Shown here: piece after piece, positions 27,401 to 39,400 of the stretch
Layout of the letters: the number at the start of each line of letters is the position of its first letter
Position numbering within the stretch: position 1 is the stretch's first letter
Assembly (NCBI GenBank): GCA_963693305.1
Contig: OY855904.1
Span: 16,205,496-16,269,495 of the forward strand
Direction of reading: 5' to 3'
DNA from: Meandrina meandrites
Lineage: Eukaryota; Cnidaria; Anthozoa; Scleractinia; Meandrinidae
DNA length: 64,000 nt
Notes under the pieces: generated by a model
Database searches by the model: none
What the model was told of the DNA's origin: nothing
What the model saw: only the letters and a program-made list of their open reading frames with translations
Made by a program: the position numbers and the translations under genes

Positions 27401-30400
27401 TTGTCTTTTTAGTTTTAAATATCGTAAACTATGTAAAGTTGCATTAATCCAATTTAATGCTAGTCTGTGGTTTTTAGTTGCATTGACTGATTGACAACAT
27501 TTTTTAGAGTCTGTTTCCTTCAGCTAATTAAAAAATATCCTTTAAACGAATACAGCTATAAAGGAAAGACTTAACCTTATTGTTTGTTAAAAGCTTTAAA
27601 CCTGTGACATGAAATGAAAAGATAAAAAGTTAATGCTATTGCACATCATTAAAGTCTGGTTCAAGATATGCCAATATTATTTTAAATTAATGAAGTTCTG
27701 TAAAAGATCAGGAAAACAAAAAAGAAGACCCATTCGAACCAAGTCACAAAGAAAAAATATCATGAAAGTTAAAAGTTACATTTCCCTTCTTACTAGTTTT
27801 TGGGGTAATCTGTAATCCGCCTCTACAGCTTTCCAGACGGGATCACAAGCCTTCACCAGTTGGTCAAAGTCCACTTTTTGTTCTTCACTTTCTCTGAGGT
27901 CAAAGATCAAAGGAGCGAAACCCAAGCAGCTGGTATGCAGACTGGAAATGCGGTCAGTTTCCATGTCGCTCTCACCGGCTGAGATCAAGGCCAGGTCAAC
28001 AAGAACCTTAAGCTCTTGGGTTGCTGTATAAACATTCCCGATATTAAGGTGTTAGACGTGGCATAGCATAAAACGTTTCCTTAGCTTAGTGTATGTTAAG
28101 AGCAACTGTGTAAGAGTACATTAAAAGAAAAAGTGCTATTTTCGATATTACTTTAACCTTGGCTGCTTAATGATACTTCGTCTCGATAGTTTGTATTGTA
28201 GCCTGCGTTGCAGGTTGGAGAGGGTCTACATGTCTGCACAGGATTTCAGTGATATAGACAAAGCAAGAATTCTTCATGTGGGGTAGTCAAATTAAAAATT
28301 AAGAAACAGGATAAGAAGGTAAAGCATGATTGACAGAATCTCACTGCGTACTTCACAGGCGAGGGTTCACCCGTAGCAGTGAAAATACATGTATACATAA
28401 TCGAATGTGCTTACATTTGATAGTAGAACGTAGCCACTCCACCAACCGTCTACTGTCTACCACCGCTTTGAAACACTGTGCTTTGTTGACATCCAAATAC
28501 CTAAGTGCTTGACCAGCGTCTGAAAATCTTTTTCCAATGCTACTTAGTTGCTTTTGCTTGAACTCTGTTGATAACTAAATTATTGAAATCAAAATGAAAC
28601 TTTATCAATTTTTGCATATTCACATAAAGCTTCAGATGACAATTATTTAAAGGGTGCTGAAAACCTTAAAACTGCATACCAATATTGATAGAAAGCAGAA
28701 GAGCAACGCTCTTATTCTCCATTAATCGTTTTTCTTAGCGTTGCAGAGTGCTTACATGGAAACGAATAGAACTTGGCCAATTTTGACAGTAATGCTTGAT
28801 TTTCGATTTTTCGAATCTGTCCAGCGATTCTCGATATTCTAAGTTCGTATGGGCCTTTTTATAAGCCCCCTCTATTTAATAAGTGTCCCCTACCAATACG
28901 CAAACCATCAGATCACATGTGCTACTGAGCCAAACAATTAAGATTATTGTTCCCTTCAATGAACTAATAGTCAGTATAGATTACTAATCAAAGTAACTTT
29001 ACTATAATACAGGATAGCCTGATATCAAAAATTATGCGGTAAAGCGACTCAGTTGACATTGAAAGCAAAATGTCTAAACTGTATCGTTACGCTAGAAACA
29101 CCGTGTTCACAATTTCGACGACCTTGAGACATGGAAATCCCATCCTAAATGGCTTTCTTGACCATGAGACGGATAATTTTTTGTCCATAGATTGACTTTG
29201 ATGTATTGCATTCATGTAATGTCCCTGAGGTCTTTCCGCTACATTTATCCGCACATTTTATGCTATGACTTTAATTTTACCTAACTGCCATGATGTGCCT
29301 CAACGTGCGGTTCCAAAGCAAAAAATCGGTCAACTTTATTTCTACAACCCTAATCTACAATCATGTTACAATCCTAAGGATCATAGCAGGATGATGTCTC
29401 ATTCATTTCTCATACAGTCTTAAGTGACCAGGAGAATTGTTTCTCCTCCTGGATGCAATGCTAACCCATCACACCTGATGTTACCGAGCATTTTCTCAGG
29501 TTGCCCTTACAGTTTGTTGTCTGTCATAATTAAGAATACTGGAGAAAAGGCTGAAAAGGCACGGTGAAAGTAACGTGTCAACCTAATAACAAACCACAGC
29601 ACAACCAAAGCCACTGCTCAGTCTACCTTAGACCACTCTATTCAGAGACTAACATATTAGTCATTGGGCCAACATGTCTCCTTCTTTACTATTTCTGGCA
29701 AATTTTTTATATCATTTGATTGTAAAGCCTCACGTCTGTTGAATCCAATTTTTTTGCCAGTAATCTCCTTCTTAGGTCCTGTTTACATGAAAGCTATATT
29801 ATCAGAGTATTTACGGTTTGGCCCAAGGGATACCCGAAACCATTCTGGAAATCCTACGTTCCTATGACAAAAATCGACCAAGGAGGCAGTACCTGATTAC
29901 GCAGATCTGCAATAACTTTAAAGTCTCCAGTGAAGCCCATTGCTTCCTTAAATTCCCAGATTGTGTCTGCAGCACTGGCATACTGATGAAGCTCTTGGTA
30001 TCGCTGTATTTGAGCTACTCGCTCCCCAACGGTTGTCTTCAGTTGCTTCCCACTGGCATTTGGCACCGTTTGGCGAAAAATGCAGAGTAATTCTTGTTCA
30101 AGTTCTCTTTTTCGGTTCTTGTAGCTGTCAAAGAGCTTGTCAACGTGTACTAGGGTTATTGTTCCATCCACAAGACTTGCGACATATTGGTTCCAATCTT
30201 TGGAGGCTGGCATCCAGACAAAATTCACAACATCTAAGATGCTGAGGTGTTGCTTTCGTGCCTCATCGTTCTTTCTGGCTGTTTGGGCTTTTTTCCCATA
30301 TTTTATCCAAAGGTCTTGGAAAGTTGAGCTTTCCTGTACTTTTTCAAGTGTGGGCAAAACATCTCTAATTGCCAAGGGCAGTTGAAAGAACTTGATTTCA

Positions 30401-33400
30401 ACTGGCTTGTCGTCTTTGCGTTCGCACAAATTGCGAATTTGGCACAATGAGACATCTTGCTGTGATCTTCTCTTTATATCGGCTATATCAACTACAGATA
30501 GAATGAACAGTCCAAAAGTTATTCTTAATTTCACTTTATAGTGGTAGCCGTCTTGCTACTGCAAAAAATATGTTTGACGTAAAGTCTTAAAAGATTTAAA
30601 CGTCGATTCTTCATATGCACAAATCGACATTGAAAGTAGGCTCGATCAAAAATGGTAACTGGGTTAAGAACTGACTCGTGACGGGTGTGACTAATAACCC
30701 GAAATTTGCACAGCATGTCGGCGGCGAACACCACCTTCACCGTCTTCTCGTTCTTTCACCACTCGCTTTGGTATTCTGAGGAGGTTAAAAGAGATCAGTG
30801 GTGAAGAATCCAATCCAATCTAAATTCGAGTTTTGGATCGAGTCTCTCTTGAAAAAGTTTAAATACTGAACTCTCTTATTTGAAGATTAAAAGGTTGAAA
30901 CGAAGAATGAAATTAAACGTTTATTAAGGAATTTGCTTCTTCAATATCGGTAGCAACGTTTGATCGACCGGTTTTGACTGCAAAAGGTCACATGCTGGGT
31001 AGTGAAAACACTTTCCACTTAAAATCTCACCTGGCTTTATCAAGTCACACATCCTTATAAATGACAGCACTTTTACTTTTTCAGCATGAAATTCCTCGAT
31101 TTCTTCGATTCGCTTAGCCAGGCTACTTTCCGTGTCTTCCTTTGTGGCTACACCAACTGGAGTAGTTGCCATCAGAAGCTCCAAAAATTTTTGCTTGTAC
31201 TTTTGCAGAAGAAGCAAGATTTCAACCGTCACTGTTGCATCCGATATAACTCTAATGAGAGCATCCAGTAAGGATTTAGCCAAGAACAACGTCTCTTGTC
31301 CTTCAGGCGTCAGTATGCTTCCTCTTCCAGACTCACCTCCTATGAAAGGAATGAATCAATTACAATATAAGAGGCGGCGGCCTAGTTGAGTGGTTCGGGT
31401 CGTGGGATTTAATTCTGGAGGCTCAACCCCTGTTCCTGAGTAGATTTGCTCCCGAGTTTAACTCTTTTATGTTATTGAACTAGAATGAGGTTCAAATCGG
31501 CTCGATTTCTTTCCAAGAAGCTCATTCCAAAAAAAGTATTTATTTCAATGCCATTTCAAACCTCTGCTGATAAATCAATGCAACAAGTCTCGGCAAACAC
31601 GAACCCCAAAGTTCAACATATACCTCTGACTTTTTGTATAATGTTCTGAGAAAAGAATTCGGCGAAACTAATTCGTGAGCGGTCCCCTTTACGCGATCTG
31701 TAAAGAAATATTCGGACGGCTCAGAGAACCAACCAGAATGCCTTTTTTCTTCGTAAAACAGTTCGCCATATAATAAAATTAGCATTTTGGACAATGAGAA
31801 GTCTTAGAAAGGTAAACAATTTAAACATGAATGAAGACAGTTAATTCAGATTACCGAAGAACTTGAGGTATCCAGTCACTGGCTTCCAAGTGAGAAGAAA
31901 CTCCACAGTTCGAGGATCCAACCCTGACCTGTCTGTTTGCTCACCTTCTTTTGGCCAGGATTTTGTAAGCAACACAGATAAAAGCTCGCCATACTTTCGG
32001 GCCTTCCCTGGGTCATCTCGCGTACTTGAACTGCTGAGCGTGTAGAAAGCACGCTCGGCGTCGCCTTTTTTCGCTGACTAAATAAAACAAGAGAACCGTC
32101 AGTGTTGCGTAATTAAGAAAAAGTAAAGAAAAACTTCGTCCCAACAATTCAAGAGCAGTAGTACATGAAATCGACCTAAAAACTGTGTCTTGGAAAGCTG
32201 ACCTGCAGCTTTCTAAAGTAATGCATTGTCACAAATGAACTGAAACAAAGCATTGTGCATCGCGGATCACCTAATTCTCAAAGCATTCAGACATTCAGAC
32301 TGACTTTGGTGAAATACGTTATGTCAATTTGTTATGATAAATTACACTCGTATACAACTTAACACTGCATCTGACATATAACTGAAATCGCTTCTTTAAG
32401 AAACAGCAAAATTCGTAAAACATCGCTTTTTAGTCACAAAGCCTTTTAAAGTCAAATTATTCGTTACGACCGTAATCGGCTGTCTTATTAGTTGTAATTA
32501 TTCCGAATATGAAACCTTCTAGCGTTTTACACTACATGCGTTTTTCTTATTCTTTAGTCACGGTACAGTTCCAGCAAAACGTCGTTATGAAAGCCTAGAA
32601 ATGCCTGCTAAATTCCGGATCCAACCCCTAATTTAGTCGCTGAAGATCTGTTCGGTCAGTCGGTGGGTTTCGTTCTTTGGTTGGTTGGCTTCTTGAAATG
32701 CTTCTATTGCGAATATTCAGACTAAAAACCCGCAGATAAAGTGACCAACATTTATTGTGCGACGTCGTCAAAACGAATGCTTTACAGTTCGACGCAAACA
32801 ATCACACCAATCTCGTACCGATAGTCTCCTATTCAATCGATCAGCAAAGAGGAGTGAGGGCTCTGGGAACTTAACTGAACAGAAATTCGAAAGTCTTACT
32901 CGTACTCGATCTCGATTTCGTTCTCGTACTCCGATCTGAAGAGCCATATTAACATATTTATGACCGCCTCCCGGAACTCACGTTGATGATCTTCTCCACT
33001 GCTTCAAATGCAAGGTTAGTAAATGATTCTCCAACAGCTTTATCATACGCCTCCATTTGCACCTCGCAAAAAATATCAACAAGGTACTTTTCGTCCACCT
33101 GCGAGAAACAATAAAAGATTCCACCAACTTTTATGTTTGACAAAACCAATCCCGTAGCTGGTTCTAAAGCAGCAATTCTACAAAATTCAAGACATTCCTA
33201 TATTATATCCAGCAGCGGATCTGGAAGTACTCAACGGCGACGGGGGCGGAAGGCGACAGAACTGAAGATATGACGTTTCTTTAGTAAAACGGGGAGGGTA
33301 GGATGCTTGGGTCCCACCCCTAGATCCGCCACTGCAATCATCGACCCTAAAAGAGTTAAAGACACAACGTTCTGTGTGGAACTTGTCGCCATCAATTATC

Positions 33401-36400
33401 ACTAATTAAGTGTCAAAAATGTTTTAATCTTTCCGTCGCCTTGAAATAAGCATTTGTAACTTGTGAAACCTCGCAGTGTTAACTTTTACCTTTCTTGCTC
33501 GATTTGTCAGCTCATTGGTCAAGAATTCGCGGTAATGATTGAATCCTTGATCTTCGTCGGCAACCCAAAGCAACTCGCTCCATATCTAAAGGAAAAAAGT
33601 CAAACATATCATTAAGTTCTGAAATTTTAAAAAACATTTAGGATAAGTCATGGTTTTATCATAACAAATCGATCGACCAATTAATATATTTATTTGATTT
33701 TTCTTTTGCAGGAACCATATCATCCGAAATGCCAAGTGAAAAATAGTTAAGAATGCCATGTCAAGCATTAAGCCATAGTTAGGGGCGAATTATAGGGTCA
33801 TGCAATTTTGCCTACGACTGTATCGCCTCGCCTGCCACGACCTGGGACCAATATTCTGCAGTACGGCCCTCACGCTCGGTTAGTAAGAGGTTATTATATG
33901 GCAAGGTAGTCTTGAGGTAAATCCATGCGTTGTAATTGGTTCTTTCTTGGTCGGGATTTTGCCATACGGACTGTTTCCATAGAAATGGCCATAAGCTGCG
34001 TACCTTTTGTTTTTGGAAGCCGGAAAATTCGAAATTTGCAGCTACCATACCATACGAACTACTTACTATCCACTCGGTCCGTACTGTCACGACCTCGGGC
34101 CAATATTCCCCAGTACAGCTCGAGCAAGAAGCTATTATCTTTTTCTCAATTCGTGATCTGGCGATATTCTATAAATCCTGCGATCTGATTGGTTCCGGGA
34201 GAGGGCGGTTTTCTCCCATCCGGCCTGCTCAAAGCTCTTCGAAATTAATGTAATTGCTCACCAACCGTCGTAAATGTGAAAGGACAAATTAACAGTGGAA
34301 TTAAAGGCCTTGAAGTTCTCCAAAAGGCGAGTAATCAGTCTCTTTATTGGCAAAATCATATTAAAGCCGTAGTTTGTCGACCGTTGTTTGTGCATTATTC
34401 GCACTGCTCTTTCCGCCATTGCGGTTAACTGACAGTCGCCAGTTTACATACGCGATTTATCTGTTCAAAAGCTAAATTAGTATCGCAATTAGCTAGGCCT
34501 TGAAATTCTCCAACAAAAAAGGCGAGTATTCATTCTCTTTATTTACAAAATCAAGTTATGGTTTTATGGCTCTAGTTTGTCGATCATTGTTTGTGCATTT
34601 GCACTGATTTTCACGCCATTGCGGTTAACGTCGTTAACTGCACGTCGCTGGTTTACAGACTCATTTATCATTTTAATTATCTTACTTTTCTACTACTTTT
34701 CTCCAATCTTGGCAGGTTAAAATTAAAGAAGAAAAGAAAAGAAGTAAGTTATTTACCGGCTTTGGGTCGCTCCTTATAGTGAAAACCTTTGACGTCGGCT
34801 TTGAAAATGCTGCCGAGGCCGCATTTCAAGACCTCGGTCCTAGTTTTTCACTATACGGACCTCCCAGCAGGCAAATAATTTCCTTAAAATTTTCTACCTA
34901 CCTCAAGCTCTCTCGCAAAAGAGTCACTTTTATAATAGGGGGACATGGTTGGAGAGAGATCGATTACCAGGGTGCTTCTGAGAATCCTTAACAGCTTGTT
35001 AATAGTGTCGCTCTCCATTGCTTGCCTTTTCTCCTCATCAGGCTTCCCTACCGTTTCTCGTCGTTGTCTCTGGATGCTTGTAAGTAGCAACTTTATCGCC
35101 CGACAGATGACGTCTAGGTGATCCCGAAAGTTCAACTTTTTTAGGAAAAGCTCCACCAGTTTTGAACACATTGAAATTGCAAAATCGAGTTTCTCCATGT
35201 TGGTGCTGTAAAATAATATACCTAGTTCATTGAGGTTCTTTTGCACGATCAATACTATTACAACGCTATCATTGGCACAATGCGTTAAATTTGAACTATA
35301 CATTTGCTTATTAGCTCTGACCATTATAATCATTTGTTACAACATTTTATCTACTCAATCCCTCAGTGATTGACATTCGTCCATTGCTACTTTTTGCTGC
35401 TCTTAGCTACTAGAGACATTTAATAATAGGACCTTCACAGTTGATGATGACAAGGTCGCATTGTTAAACAGAATGACAGAGACTAAATTGCCAACCCGCA
35501 TGACCACCAGAAACATTGGATAAGATGGCACAGATAAGATGGCACAATAATCAGGTAAATATGTTCCACGGCTTACCCAGTTGGTTGTTTTTCTGCTTCT
35601 AACTGAGAAATCATCAGTGTTATGCACTGTTGAACATTCGTCCACTGTAGAAAGGGAATTGAAGTATTCAGTCGAAAAGCACCAAGTTTCAGTTTAATAT
35701 ATTGCAACCACAAATTAAGGTAGAGAGCATCTCCACCTAAGAATAAGTATGCCTAAGCGTTTGTTTTACGCGCTGGATGCTTTGTTTCTAAGTAGCAGAT
35801 TCCAATCACATTGCACTTACTAGCTTCACGAATATTTCTGCGAGTGTCCTTTTTCTACTTTATAGTTTTAAAACATGCCGGTACAACTTTGGCCGGAATT
35901 GCGTACTTACGTACCGACGTAGTAACGTAGTATTATCGTAGTTTGCAAAAGGTGTTTACCTTGTCAGCAGGCACAAATTCTCGGGAACAGAATGCTACTA
36001 AGGCAACGCAAACATCGGAAATGTGGAACACTTGTGAAGGGACAACCTTGTGTAGCTTCCAAACAGGAATTGTGTGGAGAAAGGTTCTTTTCAACAAAAG
36101 GTCAACTTCAAAGGCTGATGCTAATCGAGGTAATAGTTCCGTTAAATTCCTGCGACATCAACAAAACGAAACAGTTAACTCGTTAGTTTACCAACAGTCC
36201 AATTGCAGAAAACTGTCACGTGACCCTGTCAATCACAACGTGGAAAGAAATCGATGCAACAAATGGAAATAGTGTGATGAAATAAGTAAGATTGTTAAAT
36301 TTGAAACCATGGTATCTCTATGTAAATTTTCATGGTTGTTTGAAGGTATTTGTATGCTGGATGACAAAGTGTGCCATCCAATATCTTTTTCCAACTTTTC

Positions 36401-39400
36401 CAATAACTAAATAATAATTTTAACTAAATAATACCTGCTTCCAATAACGTTTTTACAAATAATTTAAAGTTAAAGCACTGGACAATACTTAAAGGATGAC
36501 AGTGAAGGCGGGGTTAAGACAAGGCCCTGCAAAGATTGGTCACGTGCTTGGATGCAACATAGCTGGATGACGAACTGCAACTGTCTCCTTCTCAAAACAG
36601 GTGCCAATACGTAAACATCCAAAGTAAGTTACGCAAAGCAACGCTTAGCAAAGAACAATTTATTATCTATTATTACCCTACATTGTTCTCGCTTTCGATA
36701 TGTTAACTTACATTTTTTCTGCTGATCTCTGGAATTCCTTTATCCTTAGTTTCTGAGCTCCGATCCACTCTAGTTTGTTGTAAGATCCTTCAATATCAGG
36801 TTCTTTAAACGGTTCTGAATCTCCTCGTAAGAAATGTAGCAATGGTAAAGCAAACAGCCACTCTGCATCAGCTCTCCCGGTGTTTGCCAAGATTTCGTTA
36901 CAAAGTTCCTCAATTCCTTCTGCAGCGAAACTAAAATAGATCAAAACATAAAAAGTATGTTACTTAAAACGATTTGAAACTGATCTAAAAATCTAAAAGT
37001 TAAAATGATGTTATAAAAACTAAATTCGGAAAGTGATAAGTGATCATCGCAGTGAATTTCCAATTAAAGCAATTGAAATAAAGAAGCCTGTTGCCTTTGT
37101 GAGAGTTTGTTTGAAACAGCATGCATAATTAGTTCTTATTTTCCACTGGTCTCTAGAGATCCTGCCAAAGGTAAATAAACTTGTGGGAAATATACATTTC
37201 CCACAACTTGTACTTGTGGGAAATGTACATGTAGAGAGAGTTTCAAAAATATGTATACCAATATTTGTCCCAGGACGTTATCCAGTTGTTCCTCGAAGCT
37301 TGCAGTTTTCTTCGAGCTTCGCCTCTTGAATGACACTGTTCGCTTCTCATGTAATTTGTGTTGATCTGAATTAACATTAATTAATATTTTGCCGACACGC
37401 AACAGAAAACTGGGGCGAGCGTAGTGCGTGAAGGCTCATGGTTTGACGGTTTGAAAAGAGCCCGTTGAGAAACTTGTGACATTCTACGGTCAGCCTCCCT
37501 CGGCGACACATTTCGTTGTTTAGTTCGTTTTATTATTTCTTACTTCATCAGGGATGAAGCGAGCGTCAAGGAGGTTGTCGCAGAAAATAATCGGGAGCTT
37601 CTTGCTTAGATCCAAGATCTCGTAAAAACTTCGATCTCCGATCTCGAGCGTTCTAACGAAACCATTGCTACACAGCAGATGTCGGAAATTAAAAGGCTAA
37701 AGCGAGATTCTGTTCCTCGTTTCAACAAGAAGAGCAACGAGGAGCAATACAACGCCAACAAAGCAGTTAAAGATGCTGTTGAAGACGCTCAGATTGCTTT
37801 CGAGTGTAAAGATCTGTAGAAGACGAAGGAGGCGCTCGAGAAAGGTATGGAACTTCTACAAGATCGCCAGAAGTTAATTTTGCTGGCAGATAAATCTCCT
37901 TATGGTTGGAAAACGGTCCTTGAGTACAAGCATCACGACCTAGCGGACGACGACGAAGATGAGAAAAAGATCTACAGAGCTGAGTCTAGAGCAGCTAGAT
38001 CAACGAAGCGCTTCGCTTCTCGCTCAGTCCAGCAAAGAAGATTTGTTGCACCCGTGTTCCTCTGCAACTTCGCAACTTTCTGCGATATCGAGATCTAACT
38101 CTGGAGTGTGCTTCGCCTGCGGTAAACCTGGCCATTGGAGGGTTTGCTGCCCTAATATCCAGCTTGCTGCTACCTCTAATGCTGGTCAACAATCAAAGTG
38201 ACTCGGCTCGGAATCTGATCTGGACTTGGACCTTGTGTATGAAGGAGACTTCATCAATCGACGATTTGAATTTTCTTCGCGCTAACGGTGACTCTTGTTT
38301 GCTCAAATCTGGCGATGATTGTTTGCCAGTCAAAGGAAGACTACATGGAGCCCTAAATTTCTGGAATGACATTCACGCGCCTCAATTTATTCTTGACGTG
38401 ATTAAATTTGGCTACAAGCTGCCGTTTTTACAAATTCCTTCGCCCTTTGTGGCCAGAAATAATTCTTCAGCTTTGGATGAATCATATTTTGTCGAATCCG
38501 CCATCAATGAGCTCATTTTGCAAGGTTGCGTCTCTGAAGTATTTAAAACACCTGCCATCATTAACCCTTTGTCTTTTTCTATTCAAAAGTCTGGCAAAAA
38601 GCGGCTAATTTTAGATCTTCGCCACGTTAATCAATTTCTTTACAAAACCAAATTCAGGTGTGAAGATGTGTCTGTTGCTAAAGAAATTTTGAATCCAGGA
38701 GATTTCATGTTTACTTTTGATTTAAATCAGGATATCACCATGTGGAGATATTTCCAGAACGCAGAAAGTATCTTTCATTCGCTTGGACCTTTTCTTCCGG
38801 ATGCACTAGATATTTTGAGTTTTCTGTTTTACCGTTTGGCCTCAGCTCTGCACCTTATCTGTTTACAAAATTGCTTAGGCCTTTAGTAAAAAAAAAAAAA
38901 AAAAAAAAATCGGGATCAGAGGCGAAAGTGATCGTTGTGTTCTTGGGCGATGGCCTCGGAGCCGCTGCCGATAGGAACAAAGCAAAAGTAGCAAGTTTGC
39001 AGGTTCATGCTGATTTGCTTAAATCTGGCTTTCTTCCTAATGAAGCCAAATGTGTTTGGGAGCCTGCTCAGAGCATTACGTGGCTCGGAACCGTTCTTAA
39101 CACGTCATCTTCCGAAATTTCTGCTACGGTTAAGCGGATTACTTCCTTACATCATGATTTGGCGTTTATTTTGGCTGCTTCGCCGCCTTGTCATCCAGTT
39201 CGTAAGCTTGCTAGTGTTTGCGGGAAAATTATTTCCCTTGGTAATTGCGTTGGCAACGTTTCCAAACTTATGGCTAGGAATCTATTCGCAGTCATCAACT
39301 CCGCCCCAACTTGGAATGCTTGTGTTCATCTTTCTTCGGAGGCCTTGTCTGAGCTGAATTTCTGGAAATCTAATGTGGCAAGCCTTAATGGAATACCTAT

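Noticed and set aside
29961..30385. Plus-strand ORFs of 94 and 82 codons
   Set aside because: Antisense shadows of exon 15.
37259..37402. Continuous minus-strand frame through exon 7 into the Ngaro repeat as a longer coding exon
   Set aside because: The frame that reads into the element does not match the phase of exons 6 and 8.
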